A DNA stretch of 64,000 nt from positions 1 through 64,000 of the forward strand of contig DATMFK010000022.1 of the NCBI GenBank assembly GCA_035556195.1. The letters are read 5' to 3'. Origin of the DNA: G016756615 sp035556195 (lineage in GTDB: Bacteria; Pseudomonadota; Alphaproteobacteria; Rhizobiales; Rhizobiaceae). Below, piece by piece: positions 8,869 to 17,795 of this stretch. Numbering within the stretch: the first letter of the stretch is position 1; each line of letters begins with the position of its first letter. The notes below the pieces were generated by a model. It was not told the origin of the DNA, did no database searches, and worked only from the letters and a program-made list of their open reading frames with translations. Made by a program: the position numbers and the translations under genes.

Positions 8869-9789
8869 TCAGACGTGCGGACGCGATTCGGCCGATACCA
8901 CGGAGCCCGGCAGCACTTCCGGCTCGATTGCGTCGGGAAGCGGCGTCTTCAAAAGAATCTTGAGGAGCCGCGCGATCGTGTCCTTCAGTTCGAGACGCGA
9001 TACGACCATGTCGACCATGCCGTGCTCCATCAGATATTCCGCCCGCTGGAAGCCTTCGGGCAGCTTCTCCCGGATCGTCTGCTCGATGACCCGGGGTCCG
9101 GCGAAGCCGATCAGCGCACCGGGCTCGGCGATATGGATGTCGCCCAGCATCGCGTAGGAGGCTGTCACGCCGCCCGTGGTCGGATTGGTCAGCACCACGA
9201 CATAGGGCAACCCGGCTTCCTTGAGCCGGTCGACCGCGACCGTGGTGCGCGGCAACTGCATCAGCGACAGTATGCCTTCCTGCATGCGCGCGCCGCCCGA
9301 GGCGGCGAACAGAACCATGGGCCGCTTCTTCTTCAGCGCCACGTCGAAAGCCGCGATGATCGCCTCGCCGGCTGCCATGCCCAGCGAGCCGCCCATGAAG
9401 GCGAAGTCCTGGACGGTTGCCACGATAGGCAAGCCATGGATCGTGCCGGTCGCGCTGAGGATGGCGTCCTCCAGGCCGGTCTTGGCCTTGGCGTCTTTCA
9501 GGCGGTCGACATAACGCTTCTCGTCGCGGAACTTCAGCGGATCGACCGTGACCTTGGGATTGTCGATCGTCTCGTATTTCCCCTCGTCGAAGAAATATTT
9601 CAGCCTTTCCCGGGCCGAGATCTTCATGTGGTGGCCGGACGAGGGAATGACGTACTGGTTTTCCTCGAGGTCCTTGTGGAAGACCATCTCGCCTGTCTCG
9701 GGATCCTTGATCCAGAGGTTATCGGGCATCTCGCGGCGGCCGAGCATCGAATTGATCTTCGGACGGACGAAATTGGTGATCCAGTTCAT
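8869..9789 (-). CDS. accD: Acetyl-CoA carboxylase carboxyltransferase subunit beta
   Basis: Half of the carboxyltransferase that moves CO2 from biotin to acetyl-CoA to make malonyl-CoA for fatty acids. The 306-aa protein shows the crotonase-like core (ALKKKRPMVLFAASGGARMQ, then TNPTTGGVTASYAMLGDI and LIGFAGPRVIEQT). The N-terminal region that forms a four-cysteine zinc ribbon in E. coli AccD is here KDPETGE and VIPSSGHHM, so all four cysteines are missing. Loss of zinc cysteines is known among rhizobial AccD proteins, so this is not damage. It lies about 40 bases after trpA on the same strand, as is usual in alphaproteobacteria. Confidence 0.96.
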   Translation of the reverse strand: MNWITNFVRPKINSMLGRREMPDNLWIKDPETGEMVFHKDLEENQYVIPSSGHHMKISARERLKYFFDEGKYETIDNPKVTVDPLKFRDEKRYVDRLKDAKAKTGLEDAILSATGTIHGLPIVATVQDFAFMGGSLGMAAGEAIIAAFDVALKKKRPMVLFAASGGARMQEGILSLMQLPRTTVAVDRLKEAGLPYVVVLTNPTTGGVTASYAMLGDIHIAEPGALIGFAGPRVIEQTIREKLPEGFQRAEYLMEHGMVDMVVSRLELKDTIARLLKILLKTPLPDAIEPEVLPGSVVSAESRPHV

Positions 9790-9831
9790 TGCGGCGGCTT
9801 CCGTTTATCAGGCCCTAGACAGATGGGGAAA

Positions 9832-10671
9832 CTATCGGGCCGAAGCAAGGCGAGCGGCGCGGACGCCCTGGGCCAGTCCGTTGACCAGCGTCGCCACGGC
9901 TTCGGCAGGATCGGCCGTCTTCTCGCCCTTGGGCCCAAGCACGTTGGCGACGGCGTTGACCACGGCGGTTCCGACGACCACGCCGTCCGCCGAAGCGCCG
10001 ATGACGCGCGCCTGCTCGGCCGTCTTGACGCCGAACCCCACGCAGACCGGCAATGACGTGTGGCTCTTGATCCGGTCAACCGCCGCGGCGACTTTGGACG
10101 TGTCGGGGAGCGCCGAGCCGGTGATTCCGGTCATCGAGACGTAATAGACGAAGCCGGACGTGTTCCGGAGCACCGCGGGCAGGCGCTTGTCGTCCGTGGT
10201 CGGGGTCGCGAGCCGGATGAAGTTGAGCCCGGCCTTTATGGCGGGGAGGCACAGCTCGGCGTCCATTTCCGGCGGCAGGTCGACGACGATGAGCCCATCG
10301 ATGCCGGCATCGATCGCATCGGCGATGAAGCGATCCACTCCATAGATGTAGATGGGATTGTAGTAGCCCATCATGATGATCGGGGTTTCGTTGTCCCCCT
10401 GGCGAAATTCGCGGGTAAGCTGGAGCGTCTTCGCGAGCGTCTGCCCGCCCTTCAGGGCGCGAAGACCGGCTGCCTGGATCGCAGGGCCGTCGGCCATCGG
10501 ATCGGAGAAGGGCATGCCGAGCTCGATCACGTCGCTGCCGGCCCTGGGCAGTGCCTTCATAATCGACAGCGAGGTTTCGTAGTCCGGGTCACCGGCCATG
10601 AAGTAGGTGACGAGGGCCGGGCGTCCTTCCGCCTTGAGCTTCTCGAAGCGCCGGTCGATGCGGGTCGTCAT
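9832..10671 (-). CDS. trpA: Tryptophan synthase alpha chain
   Basis: Cleaves indole-3-glycerol phosphate to indole and glyceraldehyde 3-phosphate; indole channels to TrpB. The 279-aa protein contains the alpha-subunit signature around IELGMPFSDPMADGPAIQ (catalytic Glu in IELG) and the second catalytic Asp in IVVDLPPEMD. The phosphate-binding glycine loops VGFGVKTAEQA and GVVVGTAVV are also visible. The ATG at 10671 follows the trpB stop by two bases, so the pair is translationally coupled. A much longer upstream frame over trpB is a composition artefact. Confidence 0.97.
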   Translation of the reverse strand: MTTRIDRRFEKLKAEGRPALVTYFMAGDPDYETSLSIMKALPRAGSDVIELGMPFSDPMADGPAIQAAGLRALKGGQTLAKTLQLTREFRQGDNETPIIMMGYYNPIYIYGVDRFIADAIDAGIDGLIVVDLPPEMDAELCLPAIKAGLNFIRLATPTTDDKRLPAVLRNTSGFVYYVSMTGITGSALPDTSKVAAAVDRIKSHTSLPVCVGFGVKTAEQARVIGASADGVVVGTAVVNAVANVLGPKGEKTADPAEAVATLVNGLAQGVRAARLASAR

Positions 10672-10673
10672 GA

Positions 10674-11894
10674 TCAGATCTCCATGCCCATCATCTTCGC
10701 CACCGTATGCACGTCCTTGTCGCCGCGGCCGGACAGGTTGACGATGACGATCTGGTCCTTGGCCATGGTCGGCGCGAGCTTCACCGCATGGGCGATGGCG
10801 TGAGCCGATTCCAGGGCCGGGATGATGCCTTCCACTTTGGTGGTGAGCTGGAATGCGTCGAGGGCCTCGTCGTCCAGGATCGGCACATACTCGACCCGAC
10901 CGGTATCGCGCAGCCAGGAATGTTCGGGCCCGACGCCGGGATAGTCGAGGCCTGCCGAGATCGAATGCCCGTCCAGGATCTGGCCGTCTTCGTTCTGTAG
11001 CAGATAGGTGCGGTTGCCGTGCAGGACGCCGGGCGAGCCGGCATTCATCGAGGCGCAATGCTCGATTCCTTCGAGCCCGCGACCACCGGCTTCGATGCCG
11101 ATGATCCTCACGCTGCGGTCGTCGAGGAAGGGATGAAATAGACCGATCGCGTTGGAACCGCCGCCGACGGCGGCGATGATGGCGTCGGGCAGCCTGCCTT
11201 CCTGTTCGAGGATCTGGGCGCGGGCTTCCGTCCCGATGACGGACTGGAACTCACGCACCAGCTCGGGATAGGGGTGAGGTCCCGCTGCGGTGCCGATCAG
11301 GTAATAGGTGTCCTCGACATTCGTCACCCAGTCACGCAGCGCCTCGTTCATGGCATCCTTCAGCGTGCCGTGCCCGGCCGAGACCGGGCGCACCTCGGCG
11401 CCGAGCAGCTTCATGCGGAACACGTTGGGCTTCTGCCGGTCGACGTCGGTGGCGCCCATATAGACCACGCAAGGATAGCCGAAGCGGGCCGCGACGGTGG
11501 CCGAGGCGACCCCGTGCTGTCCCGCGCCCGTTTCGGCGATGATGCGCTTCTTGCCCATGCGCTTGGCGAGCAGGATCTGGCCGAGGCAGTTGTTGATCTT
11601 GTGGGAACCGGTGTGGTTCAGGTCCTCGCGCTTGAAGTAGATCTTGGCGCCGCCCAGATGCCGCGTCAGGCCTTCGGCGTAATAAAGCTTCGAAGGGCGT
11701 CCCGCATAGAAGGTCGACAGCGCCTGCAGCTCCTCGCGGAAGGCCGGATCGTTCTTGGCCTCGTGCCAGTGCCGCTCGAGATCGAGGATCAGGGGCATCA
11801 GCGTCTCGGCGACGAAACGCCCGCCGAAAATGCCGAACATGCCCTGTTCGTCGGGTCCGGTGCGGAATGAATTGGGCTCTGCCGGCTTATTCAT
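10674..11894 (-). CDS. trpB: Tryptophan synthase beta chain
   Basis: The PLP enzyme that condenses indole with serine to give tryptophan. The 406-aa sequence has the PLP-lysine motif NHTGSHKINN and the glycine-rich phosphate cradle VGGGSNAIG, plus the AETGAGQHGVA segment typical of TrpB. Start at ATG 11894 (MNKPAEPNSF) is preceded by GGAGAT; longer frames upstream run through an intergenic repeat. The 210-base gap to trpF holds a copy of the rhizobial repeat at 11999-12055, so trpF and trpBA may be separately expressed or processed. Confidence 0.97.
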   Translation of the reverse strand: MNKPAEPNSFRTGPDEQGMFGIFGGRFVAETLMPLILDLERHWHEAKNDPAFREELQALSTFYAGRPSKLYYAEGLTRHLGGAKIYFKREDLNHTGSHKINNCLGQILLAKRMGKKRIIAETGAGQHGVASATVAARFGYPCVVYMGATDVDRQKPNVFRMKLLGAEVRPVSAGHGTLKDAMNEALRDWVTNVEDTYYLIGTAAGPHPYPELVREFQSVIGTEARAQILEQEGRLPDAIIAAVGGGSNAIGLFHPFLDDRSVRIIGIEAGGRGLEGIEHCASMNAGSPGVLHGNRTYLLQNEDGQILDGHSISAGLDYPGVGPEHSWLRDTGRVEYVPILDDEALDAFQLTTKVEGIIPALESAHAIAHAVKLAPTMAKDQIVIVNLSGRGDKDVHTVAKMMGMEI

Positions 11895-11998
11895 CAGCCG
11901 ATCTCCTGTTGCTGCGCGCCGGGAAGGTTTATGGGCCGCCCCCGGCAAGGCCGAAACCATGGCTATGTCGCGGACCGGGCGAAAAGTAAACCGTGGCC

Positions 11999-12055
11999 TA
12001 AGCAGGTTTCGGAAAAGTGTCCCACGGTTTCCGACAAAACCCGCGGCAAAGCACG
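11999..12055. repeat. Intergenic palindromic repeat, family A copy 1
   Basis: Begins TAAGCAGGTTTCGGAAAA and continues with an arm complementary to it (GGTTTCCGACAAAAC). It is about 85% identical by eye to 18330-18385, which lies after infC. The inner arms TCGGAAAA/TTTCCGA and outer GCAGG/CCGC parts can fold into a long hairpin. This style of repeat is common between genes in rhizobial chromosomes. It sits between trpF and trpB, where it could affect transcript processing. Confidence 0.75.
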
Positions 12056-12104
12056 AAATAGACGGCTGAGGCGTGAGCGAAGCCACGCAAGCGGGCTTGG
12101 CCGT

Positions 12105-12758
12105 TCACGCCCTGCTTTGGTCCTTTGCGGCGCGGACGGCGCGAAAAAACTCGTCAATCAAGGCCGTATCCTTGATGCCCGGGGCCCGCTCGACGCCGGA
12201 CGAGACGTCGAGGCCAGGCGGATTCGCCAGGCGAATGGCCTCCCCGACATTTGTGGCGTTGAGCCCCCCGGAAAGCATGTAGTCGACGCCCTCTTCGAGT
12301 TGCCGCAGCAGGGCCCAGTCGAAGGAGACGCCGTTGCCGCCCGGCAGTTGCGATCCGGCGGGGGGCTTGGCATCGAAAAGCAGCCGGTCGGCGACGCCCG
12401 CATAAGCGGCGACCCGGGTGAAGTCGGCCGGGGTGCTGACGGACAGGGCCTTGATGACCGGCAAGCCGTAGCGCGCCTTCACCGCCGCGACGCGCTCCGG
12501 CATTTCCTTGCCGTGGAGCTGGAGTATGTCTGGAGCGGCTACCGACACGATCGCGTCGAGCGCCGCGTCATCGGCGTCGACCGTCACCGCGACAGCCCTG
12601 GCCCTGCCGAGCGCCGCCTGGCGCAGCCGGCCGGCCTGCTCCGGCGCGACGTTGCGCGGGCTCTTTGGGAAGAAGATGAAGCCGACATGCGAGGCGCCGG
12701 CGTCGAGCGCGGCGGCCAGGGCATCATCGGTCTTCAGGCCGCAGATCTTGATGTCCAT
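12105..12758 (-). CDS. trpF: Phosphoribosylanthranilate isomerase
   Basis: Isomerises N-(5'-phosphoribosyl)anthranilate in tryptophan synthesis. The 217-aa TIM-barrel protein starts MDIKICGLKT, where Cys in KICG is the catalytic base. It continues GFIFFPKSPRNV, LQLHG and the C-terminal LSGGLNATNV and GVDVSSGVE-like segment (here GLDVSSGVERAPG), all standard for TrpF. ATG 12758 is chosen because catalytic residues begin immediately after it; the upstream in-frame extension has no homology features. It heads the minus-strand tryptophan group. Confidence 0.96.
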   Translation of the reverse strand: MDIKICGLKTDDALAAALDAGASHVGFIFFPKSPRNVAPEQAGRLRQAALGRARAVAVTVDADDAALDAIVSVAAPDILQLHGKEMPERVAAVKARYGLPVIKALSVSTPADFTRVAAYAGVADRLLFDAKPPAGSQLPGGNGVSFDWALLRQLEEGVDYMLSGGLNATNVGEAIRLANPPGLDVSSGVERAPGIKDTALIDEFFRAVRAAKDQSRA

Positions 12759-12898
12759 GGCTGGGGAAGTGGCATGAAACGTCGCCTGAGTCGAGAGCGA
12801 ATGGAGAGCGAGTAGCGGGAACAATCGCGGACGCGTTCGGTTGGCGCACCATGTGGCCGAGGCAAACCCTGGGTGGGACGCTGGCAAGGGAGGAACCA

Positions 12899-13405
12899 AT
12901 GTCACGCGGCGATGAAACGCGCGTCGGAGACGGTGGCGGGAAATGCCGCGCCCATCATCGACCCTACCTTATGTTTTGGATCAACATGGCTCTTGGTCTA
13001 GCCGTCATGTATCTCGTCATGTTCTCCATGATCGACGGCTGGGGTGACTTCAGGAACAATCTCAATATGTTCTATATGGCCGTGACCATGTGGGCGCCGA
13101 TGGGCATCTTCATGCTGGCCACGATGCCGGGAATGTATCCGAACGGCAGAGCAAATTTCCTCCTCTTCGTCCTCTTCGCCGCGCTGACTGCGGGGTCGTT
13201 CTGGGCAACGCGAGCACAGCTATTCATCGATGACCGCCAGTTCATCAGCTCGATGATCCCGCACCATTCCGGCGCGATCCTGATGTGCCGCGAAGCCGAC
13301 CTCTCCGACCGCGAGCTCGCGACGCTCTGTGGCCAAATTACCGAGTCTCAGCGCGCCGAAATCGAGCAGATGAACCAGATCGCAGCGAGAATTCGCAGGA
13401 AATAG
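12899..13405 (+). CDS. DUF305-family membrane protein
   Basis: A 168-aa protein with three hydrophobic segments (about residues 24-46, 57-78 and 86-105) and a C-terminal DUF305 signature SSMIPHHSGAILMCREA, in which paired histidines could bind metal. DUF305 proteins are often encoded near copper or other metal-handling genes; their biochemical role is unproven. GGGAGG at 12888-12893 supports the ATG at 12899 rather than the upstream ATG at 12851. No metal transporter or copper sensor lies nearby; the neighbours are trpF (divergent) and a redoxin gene. Confidence 0.8.
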   Translation: MSRGDETRVGDGGGKCRAHHRPYLMFWINMALGLAVMYLVMFSMIDGWGDFRNNLNMFYMAVTMWAPMGIFMLATMPGMYPNGRANFLLFVLFAALTAGSFWATRAQLFIDDRQFISSMIPHHSGAILMCREADLSDRELATLCGQITESQRAEIEQMNQIAARIRRK

Positions 13406-13580
13406 GAACAAGCGATGACACTGAAGCCCCGCTGACGGTCGTTTCCGCTAGGCGTTTCGCGGCCGAGTGCGCTCGGAAACGCAAATTGACGGCCGGCATC
13501 GGCAGCCGGTCGAGCGGGAACATGCCGCCAAGCACCCGGTTTGGGTGCGGCAGAGACCAAAACGGCGGAAGGAGAGCCCC

Positions 13581-14225
13581 ATGAGACCGGATATGACGAC
13601 CGGGGCGCGGTTTCCCGATTATGTTCTTCCCGACCACACCAAGGCTCCCCGGCGCCTTTCGGATCTCCAGGGCGATCAGCTCATGATCGTCATGCTCACA
13701 CGCGGATTCTTCTGCCCCAAAGACCGTCAGCACATCCACGAACTCGTGCGGTTTCACCCGCAATTCGTGGTGGGCTACACCCAGATTGTCACCATCACCA
13801 CCGATGACTGGCACATCACCAACAATTTCCGCCAGCAGACGGCAGCGTCCTGGCCGTTTCTCTACGACGAGGAGCGGATCGTGCAGAAGGATCTCGACAT
13901 CAAGGAATACACCGACACCTCTCACGATGTGATGATCCCGCACACGATCGTTCTGGGCCGGGACCTCAAGGTCTTCAAGGTCTATAACGGCTATTACTAT
14001 TGGGGCCGGCCCTCGATGGCGGAACTGCATGCCGACCTGCGCGAACTGGCGCGTCAAACCTACCGCGACTGGGACATCACCAGGCCCGAACTGAGGGCGA
14101 AGTGGGAAGAGGGAGACAAGTCCGACTTCTATCCCTATGGGGACAGCTCCATCTCGATGGAGGGGCTGATGCTCGAAATGGCGGGCGCGACCGATCAGTA
14201 CGCGGGCCGAGCCGACCAGACCTGA
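13581..14225 (+). CDS. Peroxiredoxin-like (AhpC/TSA, redoxin) protein
   Basis: A cytoplasmic thioredoxin-fold protein of 214 aa with the redoxin layout: GARFPDYVLPDHTKAPRRLS, then VMLTRGFFCPKD, where Cys sits at the peroxidatic-like position after the first beta-alpha unit. TITTDDWH and PHTIVLGRDLKVFKVYNGY correspond to the later strands. A second resolving cysteine is not evident, so it would act as a one-Cys enzyme if it reduces peroxides at all. The GGAAGGAG ribosome site (13567-13574) fixes the ATG at 13581. It follows the DUF305 gene by 175 bases and is convergent with the metallopeptidase gene. Confidence 0.75.
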   Translation: MRPDMTTGARFPDYVLPDHTKAPRRLSDLQGDQLMIVMLTRGFFCPKDRQHIHELVRFHPQFVVGYTQIVTITTDDWHITNNFRQQTAASWPFLYDEERIVQKDLDIKEYTDTSHDVMIPHTIVLGRDLKVFKVYNGYYYWGRPSMAELHADLRELARQTYRDWDITRPELRAKWEEGDKSDFYPYGDSSISMEGLMLEMAGATDQYAGRADQT

Positions 14226-14241
14226 TCGCGCCTTTTTACCT

Positions 14242-15003
14242 TCACTCCTCGAACCGGATCGCCTGGAGCGCTGCACCGTTTCGTTTCAGCCAGTCCTTGC
14301 GGCGGTCCGTATCGGGGCACAGCTCCTTGCAGAGTTTCCAGAATTTCGGTCCGTGATTCATCTCCTTGAGGTGCGCCACCTCATGGGCGACGAGATAGTC
14401 GACGACAGGCAGCGGCGCCATCATGATGCGCCAGGAGAAGGACAGGGTTCCATCCGAGGTGCACGACCCCCAGCGGCTCGACGTGTCGCGGAAGCGGATC
14501 GCCTTGGCGCGGCGTCCCACGGTGCGCGTGTGCTTGTCCACCAGCGCCTCGATGTCCCGCTTGGCCTCGCGTTTCAGGAAATCGGCAAGGCGTCGCCCGA
14601 GATGGCCGCGCTCGCCGTGGACGATCAGGACCGGCCCGTCGTCGTCCCGGGAAACGGTCACCGTGCCGCGTGTGCCAGGCTCGTGCACGATGAGATGCGG
14701 TACCCCGCGCAACGGGATCTTTATGCCCGGACGCACCTGGGGGCGATCGGGCAGCTTGGCCAGACGCTGCTCGAGCCAGCCCTGGTGACGGTTGAGGAAG
14801 TGCTCGACCTCGCGCGCCGAAATGCCGGGTGGCACCGTGATGCGCAGGCCCCGTCCTCCGGTGTCGATCCTGAGCGTCAGGCGGCGGGCACGATCGTTTT
14901 CGACGATCCTGAGCGGCAGCGCGCGGCCGCCGACCTCGTGCATCCTTTCCGGGGAGGGCGCCGGTTTCGGTGTCTGCTGGCGTTTCAGGAAGGACAGGGG
15001 CAT
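14242..15003 (-). CDS. YgjP/SprT-type M48-like metallopeptidase (DUF45)
   Basis: Predicted zinc peptidase, about 253 aa. The zinc motif is HEVAHLKEMNH in the C-terminal third, preceded by RDTSSRWGSCTSDGTLSFSW, which is the conserved block of the YgjP-like family, where it is usually followed by a third ligand in a C-terminal helix. The N-terminal half is a beta-rich region (LRIDTGGRGLRITVPPG). The ATG at 15003 is used; GTG at 15018 is an alternative, and neither has a strong ribosome site. Substrate is unknown. The gene stands between a convergent redoxin gene and the DUF2852 gene. Confidence 0.85.
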   Translation of the reverse strand: MPLSFLKRQQTPKPAPSPERMHEVGGRALPLRIVENDRARRLTLRIDTGGRGLRITVPPGISAREVEHFLNRHQGWLEQRLAKLPDRPQVRPGIKIPLRGVPHLIVHEPGTRGTVTVSRDDDGPVLIVHGERGHLGRRLADFLKREAKRDIEALVDKHTRTVGRRAKAIRFRDTSSRWGSCTSDGTLSFSWRIMMAPLPVVDYLVAHEVAHLKEMNHGPKFWKLCKELCPDTDRRKDWLKRNGAALQAIRFEE

Positions 15004-15057
15004 GCCGGGAGGAAACACTGATTCGCGGCGCGTGACGAGTGGAGACGGGCGGCAAAC

Positions 15058-15084
15058 GAAAAACGGCGCCGTTGCCGGCGCCGT
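15058..15084 (-). terminator. Rho-independent terminator after the DUF2852 gene
   Basis: On the minus strand ACGGCGCC, a six-base loop and GGCGCCGT form a perfect 8-bp stem followed by five T's (A's at 15059-15063 on the plus strand). It lies 22 bases past the stop of the gene at 15106-15552. Confidence 0.85.
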
Positions 15085-15105
15085 GGCTAGGGGAAGCTTG
15101 TGGGC

Positions 15106-15552
15106 TCAGGTCTCGTCCAGCAGGCCCGTGGACGATCCCTTGTCGCGCGGCGTGGAATTGGTTGGCGCCGACTTGGAGCGATTGGCCATGAAGCGGTCGA
15201 ACTCTTCCTGGTCCTTGGCGCGACGCAGCTCGCGCATGTATTCGTCGAACTCGGCGAGCGTCTCGTCGAGCTTGCGGCGCTCTTCCGCGAGCCGTTCGAG
15301 CTCCTTTTCGCGCCAGTCGTCGAACGCGACATTGCCGGTCCGGCCACGGCCGTTGCGGCGGCGACCGCGGCAGCCCGCAAAGACGCCGTCGGTGGCGCGG
15401 TTGACGTCGCGCTTGAAGCCGTCAAGCCGGTCGCCCCAGATGATATAGGCGAGCATGGCGAGGCCGAGCGGCCAGAACACCATGAAGCCGATCACCATCA
15501 AGGCGATGGTCGCCGGCGTCCAGGCCGGACGGATCAGTGCATTCGTGTTCAT
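15106..15552 (-). CDS. DUF2852-family membrane protein
   Basis: A 148-aa protein of a family found mainly in Rhizobiales. One strong membrane segment (about residues 11-41, TIALMVIGFMVFWPLGLAML) is followed by an Arg-rich linker and a charged C-terminal coiled-coil-like half (EKELERLAEERRKLDETLAE). This suggests a small inner-membrane protein with a cytoplasmic helical tail. GGGAGA precedes the ATG at 15552; a longer start at 15585 is less likely. It is a single-gene unit ending in a strong terminator. Function is not known. Confidence 0.82.
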   Translation of the reverse strand: MNTNALIRPAWTPATIALMVIGFMVFWPLGLAMLAYIIWGDRLDGFKRDVNRATDGVFAGCRGRRRNGRGRTGNVAFDDWREKELERLAEERRKLDETLAEFDEYMRELRRAKDQEEFDRFMANRSKSAPTNSTPRDKGSSTGLLDET

Positions 15553-15669
15553 CTTCTCCCGTTCCTTCCGTTGGGGGGCAACCATGTCATGGCTGCTTCA
15601 ATCGACATGGTAACGGGAAAACGGCGATTCAAGACGGCGTCGGTAAAAACCCGGCGAGTGCCAGTCCGT

Positions 15670-16812
15670 CTAACCCTTCTTGAGGGCTTCCAGGGCGAGC
15701 ACGATCAGGCCGGCGATCAGCCCCCAGAACGCCGAACCGATACCCCCGAGCGTCAGGCCCGAAGCGGTGACGACGAAGGCGATGGTGGCGGCCATGCGCT
15801 CCCGCTCATGCCCCAGCGCGATCGAAAGCGCGTTGGCGAGCGGAGCCATGAGGGCGAGCCCGGCGACCAGCACGATCAGGCTCTGCGGCAAGACGTCGAA
15901 GATGGCGACCAGCGATGCGCCGAAGACAGCGAAGATCAGATAGGCAAGAGCATAGAAGGGGCCGGTTTTCCAGCGCTGGTCAGGATCGGGGTGCGCGTCC
16001 GGGCCGGTGCAGATCGCCGCCGAGATGGCGGCGAGGTTCGTCGTAAGGGCGTTGAACGGCGCCGCAAGGAGCGAGACGAGACCCGTCACGGTGATCAATG
16101 GGCTCGCATCGGGTCGGTAGCCCGCGGCCCGTAGCACGGCGAGGCCCGAAAGGTTCTGCGATGCCATCGTCACGAGATAGAGCGGGATGGCCAGGCCGAT
16201 CGTCGCCGCGACGGAGAACTCCGGCATGGTCGGGGCCAAGGTCGAAAGCTCCGGCGCGGGCAGACCTCCGATGCGCCCCGAAAGGAAGGCAAACGCTCCG
16301 CCGCCGACGAGAACGGCCAGCGCCGAAAGTGCGGGGTTGAAAAGGCGGATGGCGAAGAACGCCGCGATCAAGGGCAAGACCAGCCAGGGGTCGACCGGTA
16401 TCGTTCTCGCGGCGTTCAGGGCAAAGGTGACCACGATGCCGGCCAACATGCCCGACGCGACCGACGCCGGAATGCGTGACACGAGCTTCGTCAGCGGCTT
16501 GAACAGGCCTGTGGCGACCAGAAGAAGGGCAGTCACGATGAAGGCGCCGACCGCGTCCGCCATGGTGAAGCCGGTGGAGGCCGCGACGAGGGCAGCGCCG
16601 GGGGTCGACCAGGCGGTGATGACGGGCATCCTGGTCCGCCACGAAAGCCATGCCGTCTCAACGGCCATGGCTAGGCAGATCGCCGTGACCCAACTCGCGG
16701 TCTGAGCCTGGGTCGCGCCGACAGCCTCCGCGGCCGCGATGATGATCGCAAGCGTGCCGCCGAAACCGACGACCGCCGCGACGAACGCCGAGATCGGGAT
16801 GGAGGCACGCAT
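15670..16812 (-). CDS. benE: BenE-family benzoate/H+ symporter-like transporter
   Basis: A 380-aa inner-membrane protein with about twelve hydrophobic segments, matching the benzoate:H+ symporter (BenE) family. Visible family-like features are the N-terminal IPISAFVAAVVGFGGTLAII and the conserved TAWSTPGAALVAAS block. There are no benzoate-degrading genes nearby, so benzoate is a family-based guess. The start lies three bases after the stop of the alpha/beta hydrolase gene, so the two are co-transcribed, with the hydrolase first. The pair may release and move an aromatic or other small acid. Confidence 0.85.
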   Translation of the reverse strand: MRASIPISAFVAAVVGFGGTLAIIIAAAEAVGATQAQTASWVTAICLAMAVETAWLSWRTRMPVITAWSTPGAALVAASTGFTMADAVGAFIVTALLLVATGLFKPLTKLVSRIPASVASGMLAGIVVTFALNAARTIPVDPWLVLPLIAAFFAIRLFNPALSALAVLVGGGAFAFLSGRIGGLPAPELSTLAPTMPEFSVAATIGLAIPLYLVTMASQNLSGLAVLRAAGYRPDASPLITVTGLVSLLAAPFNALTTNLAAISAAICTGPDAHPDPDQRWKTGPFYALAYLIFAVFGASLVAIFDVLPQSLIVLVAGLALMAPLANALSIALGHERERMAATIAFVVTASGLTLGGIGSAFWGLIAGLIVLALEALKKG

Positions 16813-16815
16813 CGC

Positions 16816-17592
16816 TTACTGCGCCGCCTGTTCGACCATCGCCGAGACGGCCTTGACCAGCATATCGAGATCCTCGGGGCGCGACAGGCGGTGGTCCCCG
16901 CCTGGGACGAGCGAGACGGTCACGTCGTCGGCGGGCAGGAGGCTGACCAGCTTGAGCGCGTGTGTGTGCGGGACGTCGGGATCGGCGAGGCCCTGCAGGA
17001 CATGGACCGGGCAATGGGTATCGATCGGTCCCGTCATCACGCGATTGGCGGCGCCGTCTTCGAAAAGCGCGCGGGTGTAGATGTTGGGTTCGGGCGAATA
17101 TTCCGACGGCTCCTCGAAGAAGCCGTTCTCGGCGAGGGACCGCCGGTGAGCCGCCGTCAGTTGCGGCTCCATGAGCTCCGTCGTGAAGTCGGGGGCCGGC
17201 GCCAGCAGGACCAGGCCGCCGATCCGGCCGCCCTCGCCCGCCTTGTTGAGTTCTGCGATCATCCGCAAGGCTATCCACGCCCCCATCGAGGAGCCGACCA
17301 GCACTTGCGGGCCCTCGGTGTAGCGCCGAAATACGGCAAGGCTTTCGGCGAGCCAGCGCGAAATCGTGCCGTCCCGGAAAAGGCCGCCCGAGGCGCCATG
17401 GCCGGAATAATCGTGACGGGTGTAGGCGTGGCCGGTTTCGGCGGCCCACTGGTCGAGCCGTTCGGCCTTGGTGCCGATCATGTCCGAGCGGAACCCGCCG
17501 AGCCAGACGACGCCGGGCTGCCGACCCGGCCTGTGGCGAACCGCGATCCGGCTGCCTTCCACCTCGATGCTCTCGCCTTTTTCTTCCGCCAT
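16816..17592 (-). CDS. Alpha/beta hydrolase
   Basis: A 258-aa serine hydrolase. The nucleophile elbow is GSSMGAW with Ser in the middle, preceded by an oxyanion-type HDYSGHGASGG. The acid and histidine would be supplied by LQGLADPDVPHTH and GGDHRLSRPEDLD near the C-terminus. No signal peptide. ATG 17592 (MAEEKGESIEVEG) is used because the fold starts right after it; the upstream extension is featureless. It is co-transcribed with the BenE-like transporter, and could be an esterase acting before export or after import. Substrate unknown. Confidence 0.88.
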   Translation of the reverse strand: MAEEKGESIEVEGSRIAVRHRPGRQPGVVWLGGFRSDMIGTKAERLDQWAAETGHAYTRHDYSGHGASGGLFRDGTISRWLAESLAVFRRYTEGPQVLVGSSMGAWIALRMIAELNKAGEGGRIGGLVLLAPAPDFTTELMEPQLTAAHRRSLAENGFFEEPSEYSPEPNIYTRALFEDGAANRVMTGPIDTHCPVHVLQGLADPDVPHTHALKLVSLLPADDVTVSLVPGGDHRLSRPEDLDMLVKAVSAMVEQAAQ

Positions 17593-17719
17593 GGGCCGTC
17601 TCCATCGGTCCGGGCCTTTTGACACAGCCGGCGGGCGACGGAAAGTGCCGCCGAAAGGTGCGTGGCCGGTTGATGTCGGGATGTTCGGTTTCGGATGATT
17701 TATTGTTGCGCCTGTGCTA

Positions 17720-17750
17720 TTGACTTGCGCCGCGCCGGCACGACATAGGC
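17720..17750 (+). promoter_or_regulatory. Possible sigma-70 promoter for infC
   Basis: TTGACT at 17720-17725 is followed after 17 bases by ACATAG, a weak -10. It lies about 45 bases upstream of the infC ribosome site, in the 200-base gap between the divergent hydrolase and infC. Only the -35 is convincing. Confidence 0.35.
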
Positions 17751-17795
17751 GCGACAAGCAACCATGAACTTCAACGGCTCGAGGAGACCACGACC

